A stretch of DNA of 11,516 nucleotides from Spirochaetaceae bacterium (GTDB lineage Bacteria; Spirochaetota; Spirochaetia; Treponematales; Breznakiellaceae), in contig JAIRSB010000114.1 of NCBI GenBank assembly GCA_031255655.1, positions 1 to 11,516 on the forward strand, written 5' to 3'. Position 1 is the first letter of the stretch; each line of letters begins with the position of its first letter. A model generated the notes under the pieces. The model ran no database searches and was not told the DNA's origin. It saw only the letters and a program-made list of their open reading frames with translations. Both the position numbers and the translations under genes were made by a program. Below, piece by piece: positions 1 through 5,256 of the stretch.

Positions 1-152
1 ACATCGGCGGCAATGCGACAAAATCCAACTCTTATGGCGGCGGAGGCGGTGGCGGCGACAATCATGTAGGCGGCGGCTTCACCCCCGAAGTGAACGGCAC
101 ATCGACCATGTACGGCAACGGGTCTTTCAAAATTGAATATGTAGAAAATTAA
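1..152 (+). CDS. 3' end of a glycine-rich protein gene (partial, 5' end outside window)
   Basis: The reading frame is open from position 3 and stops at TAA 150-152, giving the last 49 residues of a longer protein. The visible part has a run of glycines (about residues 12-18 of the fragment), a second GGG, and a polar tail ending in FKIEYVEN. It aligns almost perfectly with the tail encoded at 1663-1758: over the last 31 residues only three differ (P/A, S/L, E/G), so this is one member of a local paralogous family. A strong terminator follows 18 bp after the stop. I do not recognise the family. A secreted or surface protein would fit the glycine-rich composition and the nearby lipoprotein gene, but no signal sequence is visible because the 5' end is missing. 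Confidence 0.6.
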   Translation, partial: IGGNATKSNSYGGGGGGGDNHVGGGFTPEVNGTSTMYGNGSFKIEYVEN

Positions 153-241
153 CAAAACTCGCTTCCATGAACCCCAACGCGCGCGGCGCGTTGGGGTTCC
201 TTCCTTTCACATTAAAGCCCGCTTCTATCAAAAAACACACC
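50..241. repeat. Long direct repeat, copy A
   Basis: This stretch covers the 3' end of the glycine-rich gene, the stop, the terminator hairpin and the following spacer. It recurs at about 1656-1858 with an offset of 1606 bp and a few substitutions plus small indels. Both copies lead directly into 23-bp tandem repeats. The pair marks a segmental duplication enclosing the lipoprotein gene and the AT-rich islet. Confidence 0.85.
170..198 (+). terminator. Rho-independent terminator of the first glycine-rich gene
   Basis: A perfect 13-bp stem (AACCCCAACGCGC at 170-182 with its complement at 186-198) has a GCG loop and is followed by a pyrimidine-rich stretch (tccttccttt). It begins 17 bp after the stop codon. 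An almost identical hairpin follows the second copy at 1775-1803. Confidence 0.85.
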
Positions 242-563
242 CGACAGTACGAGTGAGCAGCCCTCTACAGTACGGTCGAGCCACCCTCGACAGTACGGGT
301 GAGCAGCCCTCTACAGTACGATCGAGCCACCCCCGACAGTACGGTCGAGCCACCCTCGACAGTACGGTCGAGCCACCACCGACAGTACGAGCGAGCCACC
401 ACCGACAGTACGGTCGAGCCACCACCGACAGTACGGTCGAGCAACCCCCGACAGTACGAGTGAGCAGCCCCCGACAGTACGGTCGGGCAACCCCCGACAG
501 TACGAGCGGGCAGCCCTCAACAGTACGAGCGGGCAGCCCTCGACAGTACGAGCGGGCAGCCCT
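242..563. repeat. Tandem array of fourteen 23-bp units
   Basis: Fourteen units start every 23 bp from 242 to 541. The core CAGTACG is invariant in all of them. The second half varies between a 'GTCGAGCCACC' type and an 'AGTGAGCAGCC' or 'AGCGGGCAGCC' type, and the types are interspersed, which suggests repeated unequal exchange. There are no unique spacers, so it is not a CRISPR array. Because 23 is not a multiple of 3 and the unit has few stops, three frames stay open and give spurious ORFs on both strands. A two-unit version lies at 1859-1904. Confidence 0.95.
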
Positions 564-603
564 CGTCATTGCGAGGCGCGGCAGCGTCGAAGCAATCCAG
601 CCA
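564..603. repeat. Dispersed CGTCATTGCGAGG-type element, copy A (3' end missing)
   Basis: It begins CGTCATTGCGAGG and runs to CAATCCAGCCA. The same 40 bases occur at 1905-1944, where the element continues to a matching inverted end (GCAATGACG). Related palindromic elements starting CGTCATTGCGAG and containing GAAGCAATCC are common in many bacterial genomes. This copy abuts the last 23-bp unit without a gap and is cut off before its right inverted end. Confidence 0.8.
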
Positions 604-641
604 AGTTAAACTGAAAATTCCTGATTACTGCGCGAAATCCT

Positions 642-670
642 TAGACATAAACCCTCATTCGTGCTATATT
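642..670 (+). promoter_or_regulatory. Sigma-70-type promoter for the small lipoprotein gene
   Basis: TAGACA at 642-647 and TATATT at 665-670 are separated by 17 bp, each one mismatch from the consensus hexamers. Transcription would start near 677 and give a leader of about 90 nt before the ATG at 770. The leader contains the hairpin at 716-730. Confidence 0.6.
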
Positions 671-715
671 GTTCATCGGCTTATCGTGGATCGTTCTGAC
701 CGTGGAGGCTGACCG

Positions 716-736
716 AGCCGCGGCGCGGCTTGTTTT
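716..736 (+). terminator. Terminator-like hairpin in the leader of the lipoprotein gene
   Basis: AGCCGC (716-721), loop GGC and GCGGCT (725-730) form a 6-bp GC-rich stem followed by TGTTTT (731-736). It lies between the predicted promoter and the ATG at 770, so it could act as an attenuator. It could equally be a remnant terminator of an older transcript. No competing anti-terminator is obvious. Confidence 0.4.
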
Positions 737-769
737 AACATGAGCTTAAATGAATGATGGAGGCTCTTT

Positions 770-973
770 ATGAAAACTAACAAGATTTGTAGATTAATGC
801 CGCTTATCGCAATGCTGGTTTTCGCCGTATCGTGCGACGAAGGCAGCGAAGATATCGGCAGCATACTGGTAGGAATTGGAGGCAATACTCCTCCGCAAAC
901 CTACGGAATCAGCTATGTGGGTTTAGGTAAAACTTTTAGTGATCTAGTTCCTAGAGAGTTAGCTCAGGTATAA
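770..973 (+). CDS. Small lipoprotein, probably truncated or frameshifted
   Basis: The 67-residue product starts with a basic n-region (MKTNKICR), a hydrophobic segment (about residues 9-21) and a cysteine at 22 preceded by AVS. This is a spirochaete-style lipobox, so the mature protein would be lipid-anchored. The mature part is short, with an IGGN motif like that at the start of the glycine-rich fragment at position 3. Start choice is good: GGAGG at 759-763 lies 6 nt before the ATG. The protein stops at 971-973, but another frame is open from 955 to a stop at 1024-1026 and reads like protein (SDNAKSKTRSLKAS). One frameshift between 955 and 973 would give about 85 residues. It may be the head of a glycine-rich family gene whose tail was displaced by the AT-rich islet. 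No function is recognisable. Confidence 0.55.
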   Translation: MKTNKICRLMPLIAMLVFAVSCDEGSEDIGSILVGIGGNTPPQTYGISYVGLGKTFSDLVPRELAQV

Positions 974-1035
974 GTGATAATGCTAAGTCTAAAACGCGTT
1001 CTTTGAAGGCCAGTTTGAAGTCATAAGGGGTTTGT

Positions 1036-1197
1036 ATGTGGAAATATGTTAAGGGATTTATAGAAGAAAAAGAAAGAAAAGGGTTAAAGAATGGTTAAAT
1101 TGTTATTAGTGTTTTAGCTCTTGGTCTTTTTATATTCTCAGTTTGTAAGATAGTAATAGCAGATATTAGTATTCAAAGATTGGAGGAGGATGATTAA
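1036..1197 (+). pseudogene. Small single-pass membrane protein broken by an in-frame TAA
   Basis: From ATG 1036 (AAGGGG at 1025-1030, spacing 5) the frame reads 20 charged residues, MWKYVKGFIEEKERKGLKNG, then TAA at 1096-1098. The same frame then continues for 32 codons to TAA 1195-1197 with a hydrophobic stretch (ISVLALGLFIFSVCKIVIA) and an acidic end. No usual start codon follows the internal stop. The simplest reading is a protein of about 53 residues with one transmembrane helix, inactivated by a nonsense change. Its last codons contain the GGAGGAGG that serves as ribosome binding site for the next gene, so the pair was probably translated as a unit. Confidence 0.5.
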
Positions 1198-1536
1198 ATG
1201 GCTTTAGATAGTATTAACATTATGTCAAGTTTAGTGTTTAGTTTTGTAGCCACAGGTATAGCTGTGGCTTCTTTTGTTTTTACTGTTATTAGTAACCATA
1301 AAAATGAAAAGCAAGAAAAGGAGGAACGTCAAAGGTTGATAGATGAGGCTAAAAGGTTAGAAGAGAAAGCTGATAAAGAAGCACGTAAGATATTTTTAGC
1401 TAATTCTTTTCTTAATAAAGATATAAACTGGGAAACACGTCAGAGGTGTTTTGATGAGTATACTATGCTTGGGGGTAATAGTAGTTATGCTACTTATTTT
1501 CTTATAGAGGCTAAGGAAAGGGAGAATAAGAAATAG
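1198..1536 (+). CDS. Hypothetical membrane protein with coiled-coil tail
   Basis: The product is 112 residues. Residues about 9-31 form one hydrophobic segment and residues 33-65 are highly charged (NHKNEKQEKEERQ...EEKADKEARK), probably coiled coil. A small C-terminal region includes RCFDEYTMLGGNSSYATYFL. The ATG at 1198 directly follows the upstream stop and has a strong GGAGGAGGA at 1182-1190 with 7-nt spacing, so the start is firm. Codon use is AT-rich like the rest of the islet and unlike the neighbours. The frame ends in TAG 1534-1536 and stays open afterwards into the glycine-rich remnant, probably by chance. The layout of a small membrane protein followed by one with a charged tail recalls phage-derived gene pairs, but I do not recognise the family and assign no function. 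Confidence 0.65.
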   Translation: MALDSINIMSSLVFSFVATGIAVASFVFTVISNHKNEKQEKEERQRLIDEAKRLEEKADKEARKIFLANSFLNKDINWETRQRCFDEYTMLGGNSSYATYFLIEAKERENKK

Positions 1537-1551
1537 AAGGAAATTGATGCT

Positions 1552-1563
1552 GCTAACGTTAGC
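1552..1563. other. Perfect 12-bp palindrome at the islet edge
   Basis: GCTAACGTTAGC is a perfect palindrome between the stop of the AT-rich 1198 gene and the host-like glycine-rich remnant. It sits where base composition changes, so it may mark a recombination or insertion boundary, or be chance. Confidence 0.4.
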
Positions 1564-1569
1564 GATTTT

Positions 1570-1758
1570 ATGAGCGTGAAAGAAGGCGGCTGGCCTAACG
1601 GCGGCAAAGGCGGGGGGAGTTATCATTGGGGCACCTCCCGTTATACCACCTCCGGCGGAGGCGACAATCATGTAGGCGGCGGCTTCACCGCTGAAGTGAA
1701 CGGCACATCGACCATGTACGGCAACGGGCTTTTCAAAATTGAATATGTAGGAAATTAA
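1570..1758 (+). pseudogene. 3' remnant of a glycine-rich protein gene (second family copy)
   Basis: The frame from ATG 1570 encodes 62 residues, rich in glycine (GGWPNGGKGGGS, then SGGGDNH), ending FKIEYVGN. Its last 31 residues match the tail of the gene ending at 152 with three differences. There is no ribosome binding site before ATG 1570 and no signal sequence. The frame is open upstream to the TAG at 1534, and those codons (EIDAANVSDF) also look like protein. I therefore read it as the tail of a once longer gene, with its 5' part lost or replaced by the AT-rich islet, and not as an independent gene. The small lipoprotein at 770 could be the original head. Translation as a short protein cannot be excluded. 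Confidence 0.5.
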
Positions 1759-1858
1759 CAAAACTCGCTTCCAGAACCCCAACGCGCGCAGCGCGTTGGG
1801 GTTATCTCTTGGGGTTCCCTCCTTTCGTATTAAAGCCCGCTTCTATCAAAAACATTCC
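1656..1858. repeat. Long direct repeat, copy B
   Basis: Second copy of the segment at about 50-241: glycine-rich tail, stop, terminator hairpin and a spacer with AAAGCCCGCTTCTATCAAAA. Compared with copy A it has a few substitutions and a small insertion after the hairpin. It too runs into 23-bp repeats and a CGTCATTGCGAGG element. Confidence 0.85.
1775..1803 (+). terminator. Rho-independent terminator after the glycine-rich remnant
   Basis: A perfect 13-bp stem (AACCCCAACGCGC at 1775-1787 with its complement at 1791-1803) has loop GCA and is followed by tatctctt-like sequence. It is the paralogue of the hairpin at 170-198; only the loop differs. Confidence 0.8.
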
Positions 1859-1904
1859 CGACAGTACGGTCGAGCCACCCCCGACAGTACGAGTGAGCAG
1901 CCCC
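1859..1904. repeat. Two 23-bp units related to the large tandem array
   Basis: Units start at 1859 and 1882, both with the invariant core CAGTACG. One is of the GTCGAGCCACC type and the other of the AGTGAGCAGCC type. They sit at the same place relative to the long direct repeat as the 14-unit array, so array length differs between the two copies. Confidence 0.9.
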
Positions 1905-1964
1905 CGTCATTGCGAGGCGCGGCAGCGTCGAAGCAATCCAGCCAGAGTCTGCCTAGCAATGACG
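1905..1964. repeat. Dispersed CGTCATTGCGAGG-type palindromic element, copy B
   Basis: The element has inverted ends CGTCATTGC (1905-1913) and GCAATGACG (1956-1964). The first 40 bases equal 564-603. Read in one frame it encodes RHCEARQRRSNPARVCLAM, the peptide typical of this repeat type when it is mistaken for coding sequence. It lies about 60 bp before atpG. Confidence 0.8.
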
Positions 1965-2023
1965 GGTGTAATTCGCGGGCATACCGACTTTTCATTACGG
2001 CATGCTTTGTGTATGCTCACAGT

Positions 2024-2914
2024 ATGGCAAACTTACGCGATATTCGTACGCGCATGAAATTGATTTCCCAAACACTAAAGGTTACTAAGGCGATGAACCT
2101 TATCTCCACGGCAAAACTGCGAAAAGGGCGGCGTTTGCTGGCGGATACGGAACCGTATTTTAACCGCATTCAACGAACAATGGCCAATTTGCTGCACAGC
2201 GCGGGGAAGGTCGAAAGTCCGTATTTTGCGGAAAAAAAAGGCGGGCGCACCTGCGTAATAGCAGTGACCAGCGATAAAGGGCTTGCGGGCGGTTACAACG
2301 CCAACATATTTCGTTACGTCTCCGGTGTATGCAAAACGGTCAGCAATCCGGTATTGATACTAATCGGCAACATAGGACAGCGTTACTTTGTCAACTCGCC
2401 ATACATGGTGCTGGAAAATTTTTCGTTTGGCTCAAGGATAATCACACTTGACGATGCCAGTGTGATAGCCGAGTATATAGTCTCTCAGTTTGAATGGGGC
2501 GTGTTCAACGAAGTTAGGATAGTTTATACCCACATGCAAAACACGCTGACGCTGGTACCGGCGGAGCGCGTTGTGCTGCCGTTTAACGAGGAGAGGATGC
2601 GTTCCGCCGGTTCCGATTCCGTGTTCTTAGAGATAGAAAAGAAAAAGCCTGCCCAGTTGGACTATATCCCTTCGCCGGAAGCGGTTTTTAACTCGCTGGC
2701 TCCTCAGTACATCAAGGGGCTTATTTACGGCTGTCTTATCGAAGCCTACGCCAGCGAGCAGAGCGCGCGTATGAGCGCCATGGAAGAGGCCAGCAAAAAC
2801 GCTCGCGATATTCTTGATAAACAACAGCTTTTCTATAATCATACACGGCAGGCGAGCATAACACAGGAAGTTACCGAGATAGTCTCCGGCACCGCCGCAT
2901 TGATGGACAACTAA
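2024..2914 (+). CDS. atpG: F1 ATP synthase gamma subunit
   Basis: The 296-residue product is the rotating central-stalk subunit of F1, which links proton or sodium flow to ATP synthesis at the inner membrane. The N-terminus (MANLRDIRTRM, then VTKAMNLISTAKLRK at about 20-34) and C-terminus (SITQEVTEIVSGTAAL) are the two conserved coiled-coil helices. The motif VTSDKGLAGGYNANI lies at about residues 81-95. Length is normal for the family and no lesion is visible. The frame runs upstream to 1796 through repeat DNA, but homology starts at ATG 2024, so I use that. No Shine-Dalgarno precedes it. A weak promoter-like pair (TTTTCA, 17 bp, TATGCT) would leave almost no leader. No other atp genes flank it, which is odd. 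A palindromic terminator follows the stop. Confidence 0.9.
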   Translation: MANLRDIRTRMKLISQTLKVTKAMNLISTAKLRKGRRLLADTEPYFNRIQRTMANLLHSAGKVESPYFAEKKGGRTCVIAVTSDKGLAGGYNANIFRYVSGVCKTVSNPVLILIGNIGQRYFVNSPYMVLENFSFGSRIITLDDASVIAEYIVSQFEWGVFNEVRIVYTHMQNTLTLVPAERVVLPFNEERMRSAGSDSVFLEIEKKKPAQLDYIPSPEAVFNSLAPQYIKGLIYGCLIEAYASEQSARMSAMEEASKNARDILDKQQLFYNHTRQASITQEVTEIVSGTAALMDN

Positions 2915-2947
2915 AATACAAATGCCGCGGAAGCGGCGCTTAATATG

Positions 2948-2970
2948 ACGGTATCAGCTGATACCGTTTT
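2948..2970 (+). terminator. Terminator candidate after atpG
   Basis: ACGGTATCAG (2948-2957) is followed directly by its exact complement CTGATACCGT (2958-2967), and TTTT ends the site. As RNA the central bases would form the loop, leaving about 8 bp of stem. A smaller stem, GCCGC (2924-2928) with GCGGC (2933-2937), lies just upstream. A perfect 20-bp palindrome could also be an operator for the next gene. Confidence 0.55.
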
Positions 2971-3057
2971 CGGACGGCTTGTTTAGCGTTGGCTGCGTCG
3001 AAAAGCGTTTTTCGTGTTTTCGGATTGCCGGCGGAACAAGTATGTAAATGAGCAGGT

Positions 3058-4329
3058 ATGAAGAAATTTACATGTTTTTTTAACATACTTTTATTCGCGG
3101 CAGTGTCCATTCAGGCGATAGATTGGGATCCAGATTCTTACGGTTCCATAACTGACTATCTGGAAAGCATTTACGGTATTGACGATAACGCCGGACTGAC
3201 CGCTTTTCCCATACTCAACATACCTATCGGAGGACGAGCCGAAGGTATGGCGGGGGCTTACTCCGCGGTCGCGGATGATGTCTCGTTTATCGAATGGAAT
3301 CCCGCCGGTTCTTCCATGTTGACGGTCTCGGAGTTGGCTTTCTTTCATAACAACTGGATTGCCGACACCAAAATAGAGGGTTTGGCTTACGCGGCGCGTT
3401 TTAACCACTTAGGTATAGGTGTAAGCGGAAAATGGCTGTATACGCCGTTCACCCAGTACAGTTATTTCGGGGAACGGCTTTCCAAGGGCTACTATTCGGA
3501 AGCCGTCGCTGTGCTAAACGGCTCTTATACCCTTCTCCCCGGCTATTATTTCAGCGGCGTGTCCGTGGGTGTAAATCTGAAAGGTGCGCTGCGTTCTATG
3601 CCGGATTACGCGGATGAAAGCGGTAAAGTGCGTTCCGGTTCCGGCGGCGAGCAGTCGGCGACGGCGTTGCTGCTTGATATCGGGGGGCTTACGCGGTTCA
3701 ACTTATTCAAGTTTTACAATTCGCGCGACCGCAATACATCGGCGGCTTTTGTTATACGCAATATCGGACTCCCCGTTCTTGGAGACCCGCTTCCAGCGGT
3801 TGTCGTCGCTGCCGTTTCTTATCGTCCCATACGTCCCGTACTGCTGTCGTTCGACCTTTCTTTTCCGGTAAACACAGTGGACATAACATTGTCCGAAAAA
3901 CCTTACTGGGCGGCAGGGCTTTCGATAACGGCGACAACTTTTTTGTCGATGCGGGCGGGGCTTTTGATGAAGGCGGGCGGCATACGCGCCGTGATAGGCA
4001 GCGCGATAGACCTTCAGTATATCAATTTCGATGTGAATTATACTCTCGATTTGCTGACACAGTTACAGCCGCTAAATCGTGTCGCGCTCGGCGTTCGTTT
4101 TAATTTGGGGGACAATGACCGGAAATCGAAAAGCGCTCTGGTTGACGAATACTATCTTGCCGGACTGGACGCTTACTCCAAAGCGAATGACGCGGAAGCC
4201 CGTATCTGGTTTGAAAGGGCTTTGGAAGTAAACCCGCGTTTCGAGCCGGCTCAGGAGGCACTACAGGCTCTTGAGGAATACCGGAAACTTAACGATCGTA
4301 TTGAGCAGATGCGCCGTCTTGACTATTAG
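3058..4329 (+). CDS. UPF0164 / PorV-like outer-membrane beta-barrel protein with C-terminal TPR
   Basis: The 423-residue product starts with a signal peptide (residues 1-20, likely cut after SIQA). The conserved N-terminal block follows: IPIGGRAEGMAGAYSAVADD (55-74) and WNPAG (80-84), the signature shared by the UPF0164, PorV/PorQ and FadL-like families. The middle has alternating hydrophobic strands with aromatic ends, as in a beta-barrel. The last ~72 residues are soluble and contain one TPR-like helix pair (YYLAGLDAYSKANDAEARIW...ALEVNPRFEPAQEAL) and a short coiled coil. Treponemes carry several such proteins, proposed to import long-chain fatty acids or other hydrophobic nutrients; the substrate here is unknown. 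The start has only a weak AGCAGG before it. It is convergent with the PAP2 gene. Confidence 0.8.
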   Translation: MKKFTCFFNILLFAAVSIQAIDWDPDSYGSITDYLESIYGIDDNAGLTAFPILNIPIGGRAEGMAGAYSAVADDVSFIEWNPAGSSMLTVSELAFFHNNWIADTKIEGLAYAARFNHLGIGVSGKWLYTPFTQYSYFGERLSKGYYSEAVAVLNGSYTLLPGYYFSGVSVGVNLKGALRSMPDYADESGKVRSGSGGEQSATALLLDIGGLTRFNLFKFYNSRDRNTSAAFVIRNIGLPVLGDPLPAVVVAAVSYRPIRPVLLSFDLSFPVNTVDITLSEKPYWAAGLSITATTFLSMRAGLLMKAGGIRAVIGSAIDLQYINFDVNYTLDLLTQLQPLNRVALGVRFNLGDNDRKSKSALVDEYYLAGLDAYSKANDAEARIWFERALEVNPRFEPAQEALQALEEYRKLNDRIEQMRRLDY

Positions 4330-4339
4330 GGTGCGAATA

Positions 4340-4357
4340 GGGCGCGAAAAAGCGTCC
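4340..4357. terminator. Hairpin between convergent genes
   Basis: GGGCGC (4340-4345) pairs with GCGTCC (4352-4357) with one G-U pair and loop GAAAAA. It sits in the 40-bp gap between the UPF0164 gene and the convergent PAP2 gene. There is no T-run on either side, so termination is uncertain. Confidence 0.35.
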
Positions 4358-4369
4358 GCCCCACCGCTG

Positions 4370-5215
4370 TCATAGTCTCATTCGTACTCCCGCGAAAGCC
4401 GGAGTAACATAAAAAGTGACGGCTTTTTTCTGTATGTCGTCATTCAACAAGCCGTTGAAACTGCGCCCGACTGTTTTTCCAACGGCATAGCCTATTAAAG
4501 CTCCGGCTACCGCTTCCGACAACCAGTGAACATTCAGCGTAACTCCAAGTCCTATGAATGTCGCGTAAGAATACGCCGCTACTTTTAGAAAGAAATTAGA
4601 TGGATACATTTCCGCCACGACAGCGGCGGCGGCAAAAGCGCAGGCGGTATGGCCGCTCGGCCAGCCTCTGATGGGATTCATGTTAAACCAGTCGAATTCA
4701 CCGCTAAAATCATCCAGCTCAGAACGTCTCGTGTGGTCAAGCGTGTTAATTATGCCCGGCATGGCTCTGCCGCTAATCATTTTGAGCGGCGATTGAATCG
4801 CGAGTGTTACTAGCACCGACTGCGCCAGAGCCAAACCTGTGATTTGCAGTTTTTCATTTTTGAGGCTCCGTCCCGACGTATATGCGACTATAGGTACTAT
4901 TGCCGGGACGACATATCCAATGAATAAACTGGGAGCGCCGAGTTTGGCTAAACGCAGATTATTATAAGAAATATTCCGCCATTTCCAATCCATGCCTGTT
5001 TCAATAAAGAGATAAGTCTCCGCGGCGGCGGCCGCGAAATTCATTCCGTAATTGTATGTAATCGAATTCAACATATTCCAGCCAAAATCATGAAAAACGC
5101 TCGATATGGGGACGAACGGAGTTTTGTCATCCTGCCCGTACAGCGTTGTTTGAAGAATAAAAAAAACAATCACGAAAAAAATCATTCTGCGTCGTTTTTT
5201 CCCAAAAAACATCAT
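4370..5215 (-). CDS. PAP2-family membrane phosphatase-like protein with degenerate motifs
   Basis: The 281-residue product has an N-terminal signal or anchor (KKRRRMIFFVIVFFILQTTLYG) and several hydrophobic segments, as in the PAP2 / phosphatidate phosphatase superfamily. Motif 2 is intact (PSGH, 186-189), as is the catalytic-type His230. Motif 1, normally K-x6-RP, reads K145...M152-P153, so its Arg is Met. Motif 3, normally SR-x5-H-x3-D, has L223-G224 in place of Ser-Arg and Glu234 for Asp. The family removes phosphate from lipid phosphates outside the inner membrane; activity here is doubtful or its substrate altered. GGAGG at 5220-5224 lies 4 nt from ATG 5215 and 7 nt from ATG 5212, so either may be used. 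The last residues (TPAFAGVRMRL) are encoded by a repeat-like hairpin. The gene follows the 5257-5961 gene by 41 bp, probably in one transcript. Confidence 0.75.
   Translation of the reverse strand: MMFFGKKRRRMIFFVIVFFILQTTLYGQDDKTPFVPISSVFHDFGWNMLNSITYNYGMNFAAAAAETYLFIETGMDWKWRNISYNNLRLAKLGAPSLFIGYVVPAIVPIVAYTSGRSLKNEKLQITGLALAQSVLVTLAIQSPLKMISGRAMPGIINTLDHTRRSELDDFSGEFDWFNMNPIRGWPSGHTACAFAAAAVVAEMYPSNFFLKVAAYSYATFIGLGVTLNVHWLSEAVAGALIGYAVGKTVGRSFNGLLNDDIQKKAVTFYVTPAFAGVRMRL
4386..4405. repeat. Palindromic element within the 3' end of the PAP2 gene
   Basis: ACTCCCGC (4386-4393), loop GAAA, and GCCGGAGT (4398-4405) form an 8-bp stem with one mismatch. Similar sequences with an ACTCCCGCGAAAGC core are widespread dispersed repeats in bacterial genomes. 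Here it supplies the codons for the C-terminal TPAFAGV of the PAP2 protein. Confidence 0.5.
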
Positions 5216-5256
5216 ATCGCCTCCAGTTTATTCACGCCCAGGCGCGGCAAATGAAC

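Larger units (their letters stand above)
930..1548. other. AT-rich islet with small membrane-protein genes
   Basis: Base composition falls sharply here: I count 17 of 60 G+C in 1081-1140 and 18 of 60 in 1201-1260, against 32 of 60 in 2101-2160 inside atpG. Codon use is also AT-rich. It carries the end of the 770 reading frame, a broken small membrane protein (1036-1197) and the 1198-1536 gene. Both edges touch sequence of host-like composition. No transposase, integrase or clear flanking target duplication is visible, so I call it foreign or relic DNA and not a defined mobile element. Confidence 0.65.

Noticed and set aside
242..563. CRISPR array
   Set aside because: The units are contiguous with no unique spacers, and no cas genes are present.
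228..609. Open frames on both strands across the 23-bp repeats
   Set aside because: They exist only because the repeat lacks stops; the peptides are periodic (23 residues), have no ribosome binding site and run into the palindromic element.
1534..1569. Stop-codon readthrough or recoding joining the 1198 gene to the glycine-rich tail
   Set aside because: The frame is open after TAG 1534-1536, but composition and protein type change completely; chance is more likely than a fused product.
1396..1782. 128-codon minus-strand frame
   Set aside because: It is antisense to the 1198 gene and the glycine-rich tail, with no start signals and a composition that follows the opposite strand.
1796..2023. 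N-terminal extension of atpG in the same frame
   Set aside because: It is translated repeat DNA (terminator, 23-bp units, palindromic element); gamma-subunit homology begins at ATG 2024.
5021..5036. CGCGGC / GCCGCG hairpin in the PAP2 gene
   Set aside because: It is a 6-bp stem in codons for an alanine run, easily produced by composition alone.
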